A stretch of DNA of 64,000 nt from Paraflavitalea devenefica (GTDB lineage Bacteria; Bacteroidota; Bacteroidia; Chitinophagales; Chitinophagaceae). Position numbers and translations under genes: made by a program. Location: assembly GCF_011759375.1 (NCBI RefSeq), contig NZ_JAARML010000001.1, positions 558,001 through 622,000 on the forward strand, read 5' to 3'. The notes under the pieces are model-generated. The model was not told where the DNA came from and made no database searches. It worked only from the letters and a program-made list of their open reading frames with translations. Positions 17,844 through 27,170 of the stretch are shown in pieces (the stretch's first letter is position 1; each line of letters starts with the position of its first letter).

Positions 17844-18176
17844 TTAGCGCCGGGACATATCCACTAATTTAAAGATAAGACCGCCAACACCGGCTACCAG
17901 CATAATAATACCAAAGGTATTCCCGAAAGAGCCGGAAGGGTATTTGGTCAGCTTCATAATACCGCTGAAGATAAAATAGATGGAGACCAGCACTGAGGCA
18001 ATGCCAATACCTGAAGACGATTTGGCCCGGGATGCCACATTCGTTTGCTTCATGGCCGCCATTATTTCGTCGGACGTATATTGCTGGGAAAGCAGGTTCT
18101 TCTTGATCTCGTCGGCTGTGAATCCTGCAGCTATTTGTTTGTCTATTTCGAGACGGAGCGTTTCATTGTTTGTCAT
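17844..18176 (-). CDS. Hypothetical small membrane protein
   Basis: A 110-residue protein. The N-terminal ~45 residues form helices with the pattern GFTADEIKKNLLSQQYTSDEIMAAMKQ, a two-fold internal repeat of (A/S)DEI. Two hydrophobic helices follow (IGIASVLVSIYFIFSGIMKL and FGIIMLVAGVGGLIFKLV) and a basic end. Similar helical-repeat plus two-helix proteins occur in Bacteroidota without known function. It is convergent with the MazG-like gene. Confidence 0.75.
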   Translation of the reverse strand: MTNNETLRLEIDKQIAAGFTADEIKKNLLSQQYTSDEIMAAMKQTNVASRAKSSSGIGIASVLVSIYFIFSGIMKLTKYPSGSFGNTFGIIMLVAGVGGLIFKLVDMSRR

Positions 18177-18353
18177 GGGGTGGATTTAGGCAATAAATAT
18201 AATAGACAGCCGCAGTTTAGGCAATAGATGAATATTTTTAATTTGGAGGCTTTGTAAATCAGCTATTTGCTGGCATATCCCCTGCCCGGACGGGCAAAAA
18301 TTGCAGGTACACTATTTTTTTAAATCCCTGGGGCAGATAATATAGCCCCTCCT

Positions 18354-18361
18354 TATCTTTG
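18354..18361 (+). promoter_or_regulatory. -7 box TATCTTTG for glyS
   Basis: TAnnTTTG match ending 6 bases before the ATG at 18368. Transcription would start at or next to the ATG, giving an almost leaderless mRNA. Confidence 0.6.
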
Positions 18362-18367
18362 CCCGCT

Positions 18368-19807
18368 ATGGCAGCAGATACCAATAAGTTTCAGGCGATC
18401 ATTTCGCATTGCAAAGAGTACGGCTTTATTTTCCAGTCCAGTGAGATCTATGACGGATTGAGCGCAGTATATGATTACGGCCAATGGGGCAGTGAATTAA
18501 AGAAAAATATCCGCGACTACTGGTGGAAGAGCATGACCCAGATGCATGAGAACATTGTAGGTATTGATGCCGCCATCTTCATGCACCCCACTACCTGGAA
18601 AGCCAGCGGCCACGTAGACAATTTCAGCGATCCCATGATCGACAACAAGGACAGCAACAAGCGCTACCGGGTAGATCATTTGATAGAAGGATATGCTGAA
18701 GTACTGGAAAAAGAGGGCAAAAAAGAAGCCGCCGACGCCCTGCTGGCTACCATGGAAAGCCTGCTGGGTAAAGATGATATGGCCGGACTTAAAAAGCTCA
18801 TCGAGGACAACAAGATAAAATGTACTGTCAGCGGCACCTCCAACTGGACCGATGTACGTCAGTTCAACCTCATGTTCTCTACCCAGTTGGGCAGCGTGAC
18901 TGATGAGGCGAGCGAAATTTACCTGCGTCCCGAAACGGCACAGGGCATTTTCGTGAACTTCCTGAACGTGCAGAAGACCGGCCGCATGAAAATACCTTTT
19001 GGTATTGCCCAGGTGGGTAAAGCATTCCGGAATGAAATTGTAGCCCGCCAGTTCGTTTTCCGCATGCGGGAGTTTGAGCAAATGGAAATGCAGTTCTTCA
19101 TCCGCCCTGGCACAGAAGGCGAATGGTATGAATACTGGAAAGCCGAGCGCCTCAAATGGCACCTTAGCCTGGGCGTATCACCCGAAAAATACCGCTACCA
19201 TGACCATGTAAAACTGGCCCACTATGCCAAAGCGGCCTGCGATATAGAATATGAATTCCCCATCGGCTTTAAAGAAGTAGAGGGCATTCACTCCAGGGGC
19301 GATTTTGACCTTAGCCAGCACCAGAAATACAGCAAAAAGAAGCTCCAGTACTTCGATAATGAGATCAATCAGAATTATGTTCCTTATGTGATTGAGACCT
19401 CCATCGGGCTCGACAGAACGGTATTGCTGATACTCAGCGAGGCCTATATGGAAGAAGACCTGAGCACACCTGAAAAACAGGATAGCCGGGTCGTATTAAA
19501 ATTTCCGCCCAAATTAGCGCCCATCAAGCTGGCCGTGCTTCCGCTGCTTAAAAAAGATGGTCTACCGGAAATAGCCCGGCAGATCATGGATGAATGCAAA
19601 TCGCATTTTTATTGCTTCTATGAAGAAAAAGATGCCATCGGTAAGCGCTACCGCAGGATGGACGCCATCGGCACCCCCTTCTGCGTAACCGTTGATCACC
19701 AGACGAAAGAAGACAATACTGTTACCATCCGGTACCGGGATACCATGCAACAGGAGCGAATCCCGGTAAATAAAATCAGGGAAATTGTTTTAAATCAAAT
19801 TATTTAG
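18368..19807 (+). CDS. glyS: Glycine--tRNA ligase (dimeric, single-chain type)
   Basis: A 479-residue class II synthetase of the alpha-2 type found in eukaryotes, archaea and some bacteria, not the alpha2-beta2 E. coli type. It has SSEIYDGLSAVYDYGQWG at the N terminus, LRPETAQGIFVNF (motif 2 region) at about residue 185, QVGKAFRNEI and RMREFEQMEMQFF, then GLDRTVLLILSEAY (motif 3). The C-terminal ~100 residues are the anticodon-binding domain. The start is at ATG 18368; the frame can be read from a TTG at 18359, but that lies inside the promoter box. Confidence 0.96.
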   Translation: MAADTNKFQAIISHCKEYGFIFQSSEIYDGLSAVYDYGQWGSELKKNIRDYWWKSMTQMHENIVGIDAAIFMHPTTWKASGHVDNFSDPMIDNKDSNKRYRVDHLIEGYAEVLEKEGKKEAADALLATMESLLGKDDMAGLKKLIEDNKIKCTVSGTSNWTDVRQFNLMFSTQLGSVTDEASEIYLRPETAQGIFVNFLNVQKTGRMKIPFGIAQVGKAFRNEIVARQFVFRMREFEQMEMQFFIRPGTEGEWYEYWKAERLKWHLSLGVSPEKYRYHDHVKLAHYAKAACDIEYEFPIGFKEVEGIHSRGDFDLSQHQKYSKKKLQYFDNEINQNYVPYVIETSIGLDRTVLLILSEAYMEEDLSTPEKQDSRVVLKFPPKLAPIKLAVLPLLKKDGLPEIARQIMDECKSHFYCFYEEKDAIGKRYRRMDAIGTPFCVTVDHQTKEDNTVTIRYRDTMQQERIPVNKIREIVLNQII

Positions 19808-20074
19808 GTCTATATTTGGTTTGTACACGCTGATAAAATGTAATTCCTGGAACACCTCACTCCTCTCTTTGAACATCTGTCCTATGAAACAACTGCGCAT
19901 CGGTAAAGCTTGTATGTATTAGTAGCGCGTATAATAATTTAACCTGTTATCCGTTATAGGGAAACCGCCTTTTTGAACATAGGTCATAGACTTATGAATA
20001 ATTGGTATTCAGTTCCTTGTAGCAGGATAATTCGCATTTTAAAACCAGAGGTTCTTTACCCTAAAAAGCAATAT

Positions 20075-20395
20075 ATGCTTGCAATTGTAATTCCTGTGAA
20101 TGTATACCTGTTTGGCGGCTTGATTCTATTATCTTTCCTGACAGGTTTCACACTCCGAGGTAGTCAACTTAAATCACAGAAAAGGAAAGTATTGGAATTA
20201 GAGAACGAAATGCTGAGCAATCATGCCGACATTCTGGACCTTCAGAAAGAAAAAGTAGCGCTCGAACAAAGGTTAAAAGAATTTCATATTCCCGTTATTC
20301 CTATTACTGCCAAAGACGACAGCAACAATCCCAAAATGCAGGATCTCGCCAAACGCAAAATGGCGCAACAAACCAGCAGCGGATCCAAGAATTAA
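20075..20395 (+). CDS. Hypothetical one-helix coiled-coil protein
   Basis: About 106 residues from the ATG at 20075: one membrane helix (VIPVNVYLFGGLILLSFLTGF) then a coiled coil (about residues 35-70, LELENEMLSN...LQKEKVALEQRL) and a polar Ser/Gln/Lys tail. The frame is open further up to a TTG at 19973 with another ATG at 19994, but that part looks less protein-like, so the start is uncertain. The architecture resembles small inner-membrane proteins with a cytoplasmic coiled coil. No function can be assigned. Confidence 0.6.
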   Translation: MLAIVIPVNVYLFGGLILLSFLTGFTLRGSQLKSQKRKVLELENEMLSNHADILDLQKEKVALEQRLKEFHIPVIPITAKDDSNNPKMQDLAKRKMAQQTSSGSKN

Positions 20396-20480
20396 TACCT
20401 GTTTCCTTTTTATCACACTTCATTAATGGCGAAAGACATTCTCCTGTAAGGGCTGTATGCAGTAGCAGGATGCTGGTATA

Positions 20481-21239
20481 TTAACCATATAACTCCTGGT
20501 GGATGGATTTCTTGTCATATCCCAATCCCTGGATACGCTGCTTGGCTTCGTCAATCATATCTTTCCAGCCACATAAAAAAAAGTAAGCAGGCTTAGGCAC
20601 CAGCAGCTCCGGATTATCAGGCGCAGGAAACCTGTTTTCATTACATATTTTTTCATATACGGCATGAACATAGCCTGTACAATGCTCACCAGGCGCTTCC
20701 CTGGAAAAAGTAGGGATATAGCGGAAGCTGGACACCTTCGTTTCCAGGTCTCTTAATTCGGCAGCATACAACGCATCGCCAAATTTGCGGCAGCCAAAGA
20801 CCAGGTAAATAGTTTGGTGTGGTATCTGGTGGTTCAGGATATGATAGCTCATAGAGCGGAACGGCGCTACCCCTGTTCCCGTGCAAATAAAATAAAGGTC
20901 ACGGTCTACGGGCTCCGGCAGCACAAATACCCCTTGCGGGCCGCGCAACGTTAGCTCAGAACCTTCTTTCACCTCATTGAAAAGATAATGTGTGCCTGCC
21001 CCGCCTTCCAGCAATACGATCACCAATTCAAATATATTGGTGCCATCAGGCCAGGATGCAATGGAATAACTACGCCAGCGCTTATTGGGCTTCTCATGTA
21101 TAGGCAGGTCTAATGTTACAAACTGGCCAGGTGTAAAATCAAAGAACTCCAGCTCCGGCACCTGTATCCAGAAACGTTTGGTAGTAGCCGTTTCATCGGT
21201 AATGCGTATAACCTTGCCGGTTCGCCAGGGTTGTAACAT
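20481..21239 (-). CDS. Ferredoxin/flavodoxin--NADP reductase family protein
   Basis: A 252-residue FAD/NAD(P)-binding oxidoreductase. It has the flavin motif WRSYSIAS (RxYS) at about residue 54, the glycine-rich GTGVAPFRSMS at about residue 121, and a C-terminal FFLCGWKDMIDEAKQRI (NADP-ribose site). Length and order fit bacterial Fpr. The electron partner is unknown; no ferredoxin gene is adjacent. A terminator hairpin and a 15-codon frame precede it on the same strand (see findings). Confidence 0.9.
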   Translation of the reverse strand: MLQPWRTGKVIRITDETATTKRFWIQVPELEFFDFTPGQFVTLDLPIHEKPNKRWRSYSIASWPDGTNIFELVIVLLEGGAGTHYLFNEVKEGSELTLRGPQGVFVLPEPVDRDLYFICTGTGVAPFRSMSYHILNHQIPHQTIYLVFGCRKFGDALYAAELRDLETKVSSFRYIPTFSREAPGEHCTGYVHAVYEKICNENRFPAPDNPELLVPKPAYFFLCGWKDMIDEAKQRIQGLGYDKKSIHQELYG

Positions 21240-21313
21240 GCTGGATGAGTTTCCTTAAATATACAAAAAACCACACGGATTAGCAGGGAGTGCAGGAGTC
21301 GGCTGCAAAGAAA

Positions 21314-21337
21314 AAGAGCAGCTTGTTAGCTGCTCTT
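21314..21337 (-). terminator. Terminator or attenuator upstream of the ferredoxin reductase
   Basis: AAGAGCAGC at 21314-21322 pairs perfectly with 21329-21337. On the minus strand it is followed by a U-rich run. It lies just after the stop of a tiny minus-strand frame and 75 bases before the reductase ATG. Confidence 0.65.
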
Positions 21338-21340
21338 ATA

Positions 21341-21388
21341 TTAGTGCCTTAATGGCAAGCAATCGGGTCGGGTGCTAATGTAGACCAT
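21341..21388 (-). CDS. Possible 15-residue leader peptide
   Basis: The frame encodes MVYISTRPDCLPLRH then a stop. It has a strong GGAGG ribosome-binding site 8 bases before the ATG, unusual in Bacteroidota where such sites are weak. A terminator hairpin follows directly and then the ferredoxin reductase. The order small frame, terminator, gene is that of an attenuated leader. Translation is not shown, and the peptide could be chance. Confidence 0.35.
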   Translation of the reverse strand: MVYISTRPDCLPLRH

Positions 21389-21629
21389 TTTTCTTTCCTC
21401 CAATACTAAAAAACAACTTTTATTTCCACGTCCGGTGCATTACTATTTTTCAATTTTAAACAGGATTATAGTAGTCTACACTATACTTGATGATGATCAA
21501 TTGCTATAATGATTTAGCCGATCAACTGTAAACAGCGGGGCTACCAGGCAACCGGCACACATATGCAATTTTAACATTTATTATCCACCCGCACTTCCCC
21601 TTCGCCTTCATGTACTCCCTGCTTTTTCG
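21389..21629. other. Divergent regulatory gap with near-palindrome
   Basis: AT-rich gap between the leader-peptide frame and mfd. It holds TATAGTAGTCTACACTATA at about 21468-21485, a near-palindrome that could be an operator for the minus-strand transcript. No gene is seen. Confidence 0.4.
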
Positions 21630-21637
21630 TATCTTTG
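21630..21637 (+). promoter_or_regulatory. -7 box TATCTTTG for mfd
   Basis: TAnnTTTG match ending 11 bases before the ATG at 21649. It lies inside the longer open frame, so the shorter start is chosen. Confidence 0.6.
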
Positions 21638-21648
21638 CGCCCGTTGTT

Positions 21649-24600
21649 ATGAATTTGCAGTCGTTGCTGGATAGTTATAAAAATAACCCCCGCCTTTTTC
21701 AACTGGCGGACAGGCTTTCTTTTGCCCAGCCACAACATATCTACTGCAGCCATCTCCGTGGCAGCGCCTCTGCCTTTGTCATCAGCACCATTTTTCAGCA
21801 TCCTTCCTGCAGTCAACTGAACCATGTGGTCATTTGTGAGGATGCAGAAGCAGCGGCCTACCTGCACAATTCATTAGAGAACCTTACCAGTGCTTTAAAT
21901 GTCTATTTCTTCCCCTCCTCCTTCAAGAACAGGAAGAACTTCCGTTTACTCAATGCTTCCCACGTCATGCTGCGCACCGAAGCGCTTACGCGCTTTGCCG
22001 CACAGGCTGCCGGTAAAGGCAACCGTACCGGGTTGCTGGTCACCTATCCCGAAGCATTGTTTGAAAAAGTAGTATTACCCGATTCCCTCTCCGGCAATAT
22101 CATCTACCTCAAAGCAGGCGACACGATCAACGTAGATGGCCTGATGGAGCAACTGGTGAACTATGGCTTCCAGCGTACCGACTTTGTATATGAACCCGGG
22201 CAGTTTGCCCTGCGCGGTGGCATTCTTGATATCTACTCCTTTGGCAACGAAAAACCTTACCGGGTTGAACTATTTGGCAATGATGTAGACTCTATCCGCA
22301 TTTTTGATCCCGAATCCCAGTTAAGTGAACGGAAACTGCTGCAGGTAACCATCATTCCCAATGTGGAAACCCAGTTTGACAGTGATGAAAAGACATCCCT
22401 GTTCGATTTTCTGCCGGAGAATACCGTTGTATGGATGCAGGACTGGGCACTTACCAAAGAGAAACTGCTTACACAGGAAGAAGACCTGGAACTGTTCCTG
22501 AACCTGCAAAAAGAAGCGAAGGCAGCAGCAGCCAATGCAATAGCTACATCCGGGAAAGGCAGGGATATAAAAAGCAAAGTACAGGAAATTGACGAGGACG
22601 AGAGCAAGCTGATAAAAGCCAATATCAAAACCGATGACTTTGTACCAGCCACCACACTGGAAAAACAATTACAGGGACGTCACCTCATAGAGTTTGGCCA
22701 CGACTCAACCTTCGGTACCGGAGAAGAGGCCTCCACTATTCTTTTCAACACCAAAGATCAGCCGGCCTTCAACCGCCAGTTTGATATGCTGATCAGGGAC
22801 CTGAAGCAATGGGCCGGTAAAGGATTTGGCCTTTATCTCTTTGCCGAGAACCCACGGCAACTGGAAAGGCTCAACAGCATTTTTGAGGACCTGAAAGCAG
22901 AGATCCCTTTCACGCCCGTTCCTACTTCCATTCACCAGGGATTTATTGATGAAGACCTTAAAGTCGTTTGCTATACCGACCACCAGATCTTCCAGCGTTA
23001 CCATAAGTACAAGGTAAAGCAGGCTTATAATAAGAATAAAGCACTTACCCTCCGCACCCTGCGCGAGTTGCAACCGGGTGATTATGTTACGCACATTGAT
23101 CATGGCGTAGGCACTTACAGCGGATTACAGAAAATAGATGTCAATGGTAAGCTGCAGGAAGCAGTACGCATTCTATATAAAGACAGTGATATTCTGTATG
23201 TGAACATCAACTCACTGCATAAAATATCCAAGTACACCGGCAAAGAAGGCACCATTCCCAAAGTAAATAAACTGGGCAGCGATGCCTGGAACAAGCTCAA
23301 GGAAAAAACAAAGGTCAAGGTCAAGGAAATTGCCTTTGACCTCATTAAGCTCTATGCCCAGCGTAAAGCACAGCAGGGCTTTCAGCATACGCCGGATAAC
23401 TACATGCAAACAGAGCTGGAAGCTTCCTTCATTTATGAGGATACGCCCGACCAGAGCAAAGCTACGGCCGATGTAAAGAAAGACATGGAACAGCCCTCTC
23501 CCATGGACAGGCTGGTGTGTGGTGATGTAGGATTTGGTAAAACAGAGGTGGCCGTGCGAGCCTCCTTCAAAACCTGTTGCGATGGCAAGCAGGCTGCCGT
23601 ATTGGTGCCTACCACCATCCTTGCTTTCCAGCATTACAAAACTTTCAAAGAACGCTTAAAAGACTTCCCGGTAACGGTTGATTACATCAATCGTTTTAAA
23701 TCTTCCAAAGAGAAAAAGGAAACCTTAAAACGGCTGGAAGAAGGGAAGGTTGATATCATCATCGGTACCCATGGCTTGCTGGGCAAGGAAGTAAAGTTCA
23801 AAGACCTTGGCCTGCTGGTCATTGATGAAGAACAAAAATTTGGTGTGGCACATAAGGAGAAGATCAAGACCCTCCGCACAAATGTAGACTGTCTTACACT
23901 CACCGCTACGCCCATTCCAAGAACCTTACAGTTCAGCCTCATGGGAGCCAGGGACCTGAGCATTATCAATACGCCGCCGCCCAACCGGCAACCCATCCAA
24001 ACGGAAGTAATCGTATTTAATGAGGATGTGATCCGGGATGCCATTTATTTTGAAACAGAACGCGGCGGACAGGTATTCTTTATCCATAACCGGGTAATGG
24101 GCCTCACCGAAATGGCGGGCCTGATACAGGGCCTCTGCCCCGACCTGAGCATCGGCACTGCACACGGACAGATGGAAGGCCATCACCTGGAAGAGCGTAT
24201 CATGGACTTTATTGACAAGAAATACGATGTACTGGTATGTACCAACATCGTAGAAAGCGGGGTGGATATAGCCAACGTAAATACCATTATCATCAACAAT
24301 GCCCACCAGTTTGGCCTGAGTGACCTGCACCAATTGCGTGGACGGGTGGGAAGAAGTAATAAGAAAGCCTTCTGTTACCTCATGGCGCCGCCTGTAAGCA
24401 CCCTGCCCGATGATTCCAGGAAACGTTTACAAACCCTGGAGCAGCACAGTGAGCTGGGCAGTGGTTTCCAGATTGCCATGCGCGACCTGGATATACGCGG
24501 AGCCGGCAATATGCTGGGTGGCGAACAAAGTGGTTTCATGGCAGAGATCGGCTTTGAGATGTACCAGAAAATATTGGATGAAGCCATTAAGGAATTAAAA

Positions 24601-25155
24601 CGGACTGAATTCAGGGCGCTCTTTAAGGAAGAAATATCCAAACAGGAAGACTACGTACAGGATTGTACCATTGATACCGACCTGGAAATACTGATACCGG
24701 ATACGTATGTAGAAAGTATCACTGAGCGCTTATCCTTATATACCCGCCTGGATAATTGCGAGGATGAAGCAGCCCTGCAGGAGTTTGCCCAGGAATTGCA
24801 GGACCGCTTTGGCCCCATACCCAAACAGGTGGAAGACTTGTTCGATACCGTGCGCAGCCGTAAACTGGCAGTAGAGCTCGGCTTTGAAAAGATGTTACTC
24901 CGTGATGAAACGTTAAAATGTTTCTTCATCAATAAGGCTGACTCTCCCTATTTTGAATCTGATACCTTCCGGGAAATACTCACCTATATACAGAAGTACA
25001 CCAACAACGCGAAGCTGAAACAAACCGGTAAACTGTTCCTGCTGATAGCAGACAATATCAAAGACATGCAGCAGCTCACCCAATTCCTGAGCAGGATGCG
25101 CAACTTTGTGAAGTCAGCAGTCGAAGATCCGAAATCGGAAGTAGGAAGTAAATAG
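21649..25155 (+). CDS. mfd: Transcription-repair coupling factor
   Basis: A 1168-residue DNA translocase that removes RNA polymerase stalled at lesions and recruits UvrA. Domains in order: UvrB-like N-terminal part (GGILDIYSFGNEKPYRVELFGNDVDSIRIFD), RNA-polymerase-interaction (CarD-like) domain (LQPGDYVTHIDHGVGTYSGLQKI), then the RecG-like helicase with Walker A GDVGFGKTEVAVRASF, DEEQ box VIDEEQKFGV, TATPIPRTLQFSL and QLRGRVGRSNKKAFCYLM, and a C-terminal TRCF domain. Length is typical. It ends 7 bases from the convergent TPR gene. Confidence 0.97.
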   Translation: MNLQSLLDSYKNNPRLFQLADRLSFAQPQHIYCSHLRGSASAFVISTIFQHPSCSQLNHVVICEDAEAAAYLHNSLENLTSALNVYFFPSSFKNRKNFRLLNASHVMLRTEALTRFAAQAAGKGNRTGLLVTYPEALFEKVVLPDSLSGNIIYLKAGDTINVDGLMEQLVNYGFQRTDFVYEPGQFALRGGILDIYSFGNEKPYRVELFGNDVDSIRIFDPESQLSERKLLQVTIIPNVETQFDSDEKTSLFDFLPENTVVWMQDWALTKEKLLTQEEDLELFLNLQKEAKAAAANAIATSGKGRDIKSKVQEIDEDESKLIKANIKTDDFVPATTLEKQLQGRHLIEFGHDSTFGTGEEASTILFNTKDQPAFNRQFDMLIRDLKQWAGKGFGLYLFAENPRQLERLNSIFEDLKAEIPFTPVPTSIHQGFIDEDLKVVCYTDHQIFQRYHKYKVKQAYNKNKALTLRTLRELQPGDYVTHIDHGVGTYSGLQKIDVNGKLQEAVRILYKDSDILYVNINSLHKISKYTGKEGTIPKVNKLGSDAWNKLKEKTKVKVKEIAFDLIKLYAQRKAQQGFQHTPDNYMQTELEASFIYEDTPDQSKATADVKKDMEQPSPMDRLVCGDVGFGKTEVAVRASFKTCCDGKQAAVLVPTTILAFQHYKTFKERLKDFPVTVDYINRFKSSKEKKETLKRLEEGKVDIIIGTHGLLGKEVKFKDLGLLVIDEEQKFGVAHKEKIKTLRTNVDCLTLTATPIPRTLQFSLMGARDLSIINTPPPNRQPIQTEVIVFNEDVIRDAIYFETERGGQVFFIHNRVMGLTEMAGLIQGLCPDLSIGTAHGQMEGHHLEERIMDFIDKKYDVLVCTNIVESGVDIANVNTIIINNAHQFGLSDLHQLRGRVGRSNKKAFCYLMAPPVSTLPDDSRKRLQTLEQHSELGSGFQIAMRDLDIRGAGNMLGGEQSGFMAEIGFEMYQKILDEAIKELKRTEFRALFKEEISKQEDYVQDCTIDTDLEILIPDTYVESITERLSLYTRLDNCEDEAALQEFAQELQDRFGPIPKQVEDLFDTVRSRKLAVELGFEKMLLRDETLKCFFINKADSPYFESDTFREILTYIQKYTNNAKLKQTGKLFLLIADNIKDMQQLTQFLSRMRNFVKSAVEDPKSEVGSK

Positions 25156-25161
25156 CAGACC

Positions 25162-26091
25162 TCAGGCTTCTGACTTGTGCTTCCGTATACTGCGCAGCCA
25201 CGCAGCGAGAATGAGGCCAAAGGCAAGCAAGGGAATGGCCCATACCACACTGGCCCAGCGGAAAGTATCTTTTACCTCTTTCTTTTCTTCTTTCAATACC
25301 TGCTTACGCGCTGCTACTGTTTTTTGCAGGGATGAACCATAATGCTCAGCATACTCATAAAAAGGAATAGCCTTGTCCCTTGACTCAGCAGTCTTGGCAA
25401 CAATATCGGCAAAGTCCAGCACCAGTTGGCCCACGATATCATCGGGCGGAGGAATAAAAGCAATGCGTTCATGCAACTGGTAAGCGATCTGCATTTTGAG
25501 TGAATCAGCATCCCTGGGAAACCGGTATTGCTTATCAATGATCCATTGGGAGAAATCCTGTATGCCCAGGTTAATGATCTTGTCATAATCCTTACGGGCT
25601 ATCTTCTGCTCCAGGATACGTACATGTATCCACTCTGATCCATAATGCGATTGTGGATTGATCTGCACAGCCTTCTTCAGTAATGCCAGCGCCTTTTCAT
25701 TATTGCCTGTTACCTCATACGCAGTGCCCAGGTTGGCTACAATATTGTATTCGTTGGGATGTTGTTCATATAATTGCTCCAGTATTTCAACCGCCTTCTT
25801 CCTGTCGCCGATCCTTAATTCAAAGGCTGCATAATCAGATAATGATTTATAATCCAACTTGCTCAATCCTACAGACAGCAGAGAGTCTCTCCGTTGCAGC
25901 ATCACAATATCGTCCTGAAACCCATTCTTCCAGTAAGGATAAGTATGTCCTTCACTATACAGGATAGCAGACAGGTCTAACTGGTTATTGACAAAGGGAG
26001 GTTCTGTTCTGTAATATTCATTGATGCAGGCCCATGACAGGATGGGAGATAACAGGGTAAAGGCAAGGAACAGTTTCTTGATCTGGCGCAT
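25162..26091 (-). CDS. TPR-repeat membrane-anchored protein
   Basis: A 309-residue protein. An N-terminal signal-like helix (LFLAFTLLSPILSWAC) ends in a Cys that could be a lipobox. TPR-type helical repeats lie at about residues 85-150 (GDRKKAVEILEQLYEQHPNEYNIVANLGTAYEVTGNNEKALALLKKAVQINP). A C-terminal membrane helix (WASVVWAIPLLAFGLILAAWL) is followed by a basic tail. TPRs usually mediate protein contacts; the partner is unknown. The start is at ATG 26091, right after a TATGTTTG box. Confidence 0.8.
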   Translation of the reverse strand: MRQIKKLFLAFTLLSPILSWACINEYYRTEPPFVNNQLDLSAILYSEGHTYPYWKNGFQDDIVMLQRRDSLLSVGLSKLDYKSLSDYAAFELRIGDRKKAVEILEQLYEQHPNEYNIVANLGTAYEVTGNNEKALALLKKAVQINPQSHYGSEWIHVRILEQKIARKDYDKIINLGIQDFSQWIIDKQYRFPRDADSLKMQIAYQLHERIAFIPPPDDIVGQLVLDFADIVAKTAESRDKAIPFYEYAEHYGSSLQKTVAARKQVLKEEKKEVKDTFRWASVVWAIPLLAFGLILAAWLRSIRKHKSEA

Positions 26092-26098
26092 AGTATTG

Positions 26099-26106
26099 CA
26101 AACATA
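26099..26106 (-). promoter_or_regulatory. -7 box TATGTTTG for the TPR gene
   Basis: TAnnTTTG match ending 7 bases before the ATG at 26091. The transcript would be leaderless or nearly so. Confidence 0.55.
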
Positions 26107-26130
26107 TACGTTCTGCTGCATAAAAAATAA

Positions 26131-26154
26131 GGCCTGGCTTAGAAAAGCCTGGCC
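26131..26154 (-). terminator. Terminator hairpin, first copy of a hairpin-tail repeat
   Basis: GGCCTGGCTT/AAGCCTGGCC stem with one mismatch, with an A-rich run on the low-coordinate side that reads as a U-run on the minus strand. It is placed to end the T9SS transcript before the TPR gene. Confidence 0.6.
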
Positions 26155-26491
26155 GTTTGTTGATCGTACCCTTTAAAAAAAATTGAATATCTTATCAAAA
26201 GCAGTTGGTCGGGGTTTGATAGCTGCACAGGTACAGATGGCAGTTTTTAAAAGAACCATCCCGAAGAATCGGGACGGTGTTTGTTGATCGTACCCTTTAA
26301 AATAAACTCTTTATATAGATGCTTTTAAATCAGTATGATAGCTCACATTTACGCACTCCGCAATAATCGCTTTACAAGAATGACAAGTGAAATCAGAAAA
26401 ACCCTAAGGCCGGTACGAAAAATTGTTGTTAAAGCTTCGATAATGCCATCCCGGAGAACCGGGACGGCATTTGTTGATCGTACCCTTTAAA
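26131..26491. repeat. Three copies of a hairpin plus 22-bp tail element
   Basis: The tail TTTGTTGATCGTACCCTTTAAA occurs identically at 26156-26177, 26280-26301 and 26470-26491. Each copy is preceded by a hairpin: a GGCCTGGCTT stem at 26131-26154, TCCCGA/TCGGGA at 26259-26274, TCCCGG/CCGGGA at 26449-26464. The hairpin stems differ but remain self-complementary. The copies fill the gap downstream of the T9SS gene, which holds no other gene. Confidence 0.85.
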
Positions 26492-26507
26492 TAATTCGTT
26501 GAATATC

Positions 26508-27170
26508 TTATTTCGCCTTTGCAATGCGTTGTATGATTGTCTCTTTGCCGTTTGATACACGAAGGATGTAGATCCCTTCCACCAGGTCTCCTATGGAGAG
26601 GGTTTCTGTCAGCAGTGCCTGCTGGTTCAGTGAATGCTTCACTACCTGCCCGTTATTATTGAGTAACTCAATAGATACAAAATTGTTTTTCCATGACGTT
26701 GGCAGGGTAACACGCAGGTCGTTGATCACGGGATTGGGAGAAACCTTCAGCACCGGTGTTTGCTTTTGCTCTGCCGTATATACTGTATGCATAGCCGACT
26801 TCCGTATCTTACCATTCATATCTACCATACTGATACGATAATAAACAAACCCTTTCCGTACATTCTTTACATCGTCAGAGAAACTATAGCTATTGTTGCC
26901 ACTTGCCGGCTCATCTTCACCGGTAAACAACAATCCCACCTGGGCAAAATCAACATTGTCCAAACTGCGCTCAATTACAAAATGGCTGTAGTTGGCAGTT
27001 ACAGGCGTGTTCCAGTTTAAAACCACTTTCTTGTGGTTGCCTGTTTTTACGTTCTGGGAAAAGCCGGTCAAAGACCAGATTAATAACAACAGGGGTAATA
27101 ATAACCACCTGAAAATATGTTGAAGAATAATGGGTCGTGTTTGAACAGTTAGGTATAGGTACGTTTTCAT
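26508..27170 (-). CDS. Secreted protein with T9SS type A sorting domain
   Basis: A 220-residue protein: an N-terminal signal helix (FRWLLLPLLLLIWSLTGFSQ), a beta-sandwich module at about 50-130 (VVLNWNTPVTANYSHFVIERSLDNVDF, a fibronectin-III-like pattern common in T9SS cargo), and the C-terminal sorting signal (VSPNPVINDLRV, then LNNNGQVVKHSL, GIYILRVSNG). It is likely exported to the surface; its function is unknown. The 3' region holds three hairpin-tail repeats. Confidence 0.85.
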   Translation of the reverse strand: MKTYLYLTVQTRPIILQHIFRWLLLPLLLLIWSLTGFSQNVKTGNHKKVVLNWNTPVTANYSHFVIERSLDNVDFAQVGLLFTGEDEPASGNNSYSFSDDVKNVRKGFVYYRISMVDMNGKIRKSAMHTVYTAEQKQTPVLKVSPNPVINDLRVTLPTSWKNNFVSIELLNNNGQVVKHSLNQQALLTETLSIGDLVEGIYILRVSNGKETIIQRIAKAK

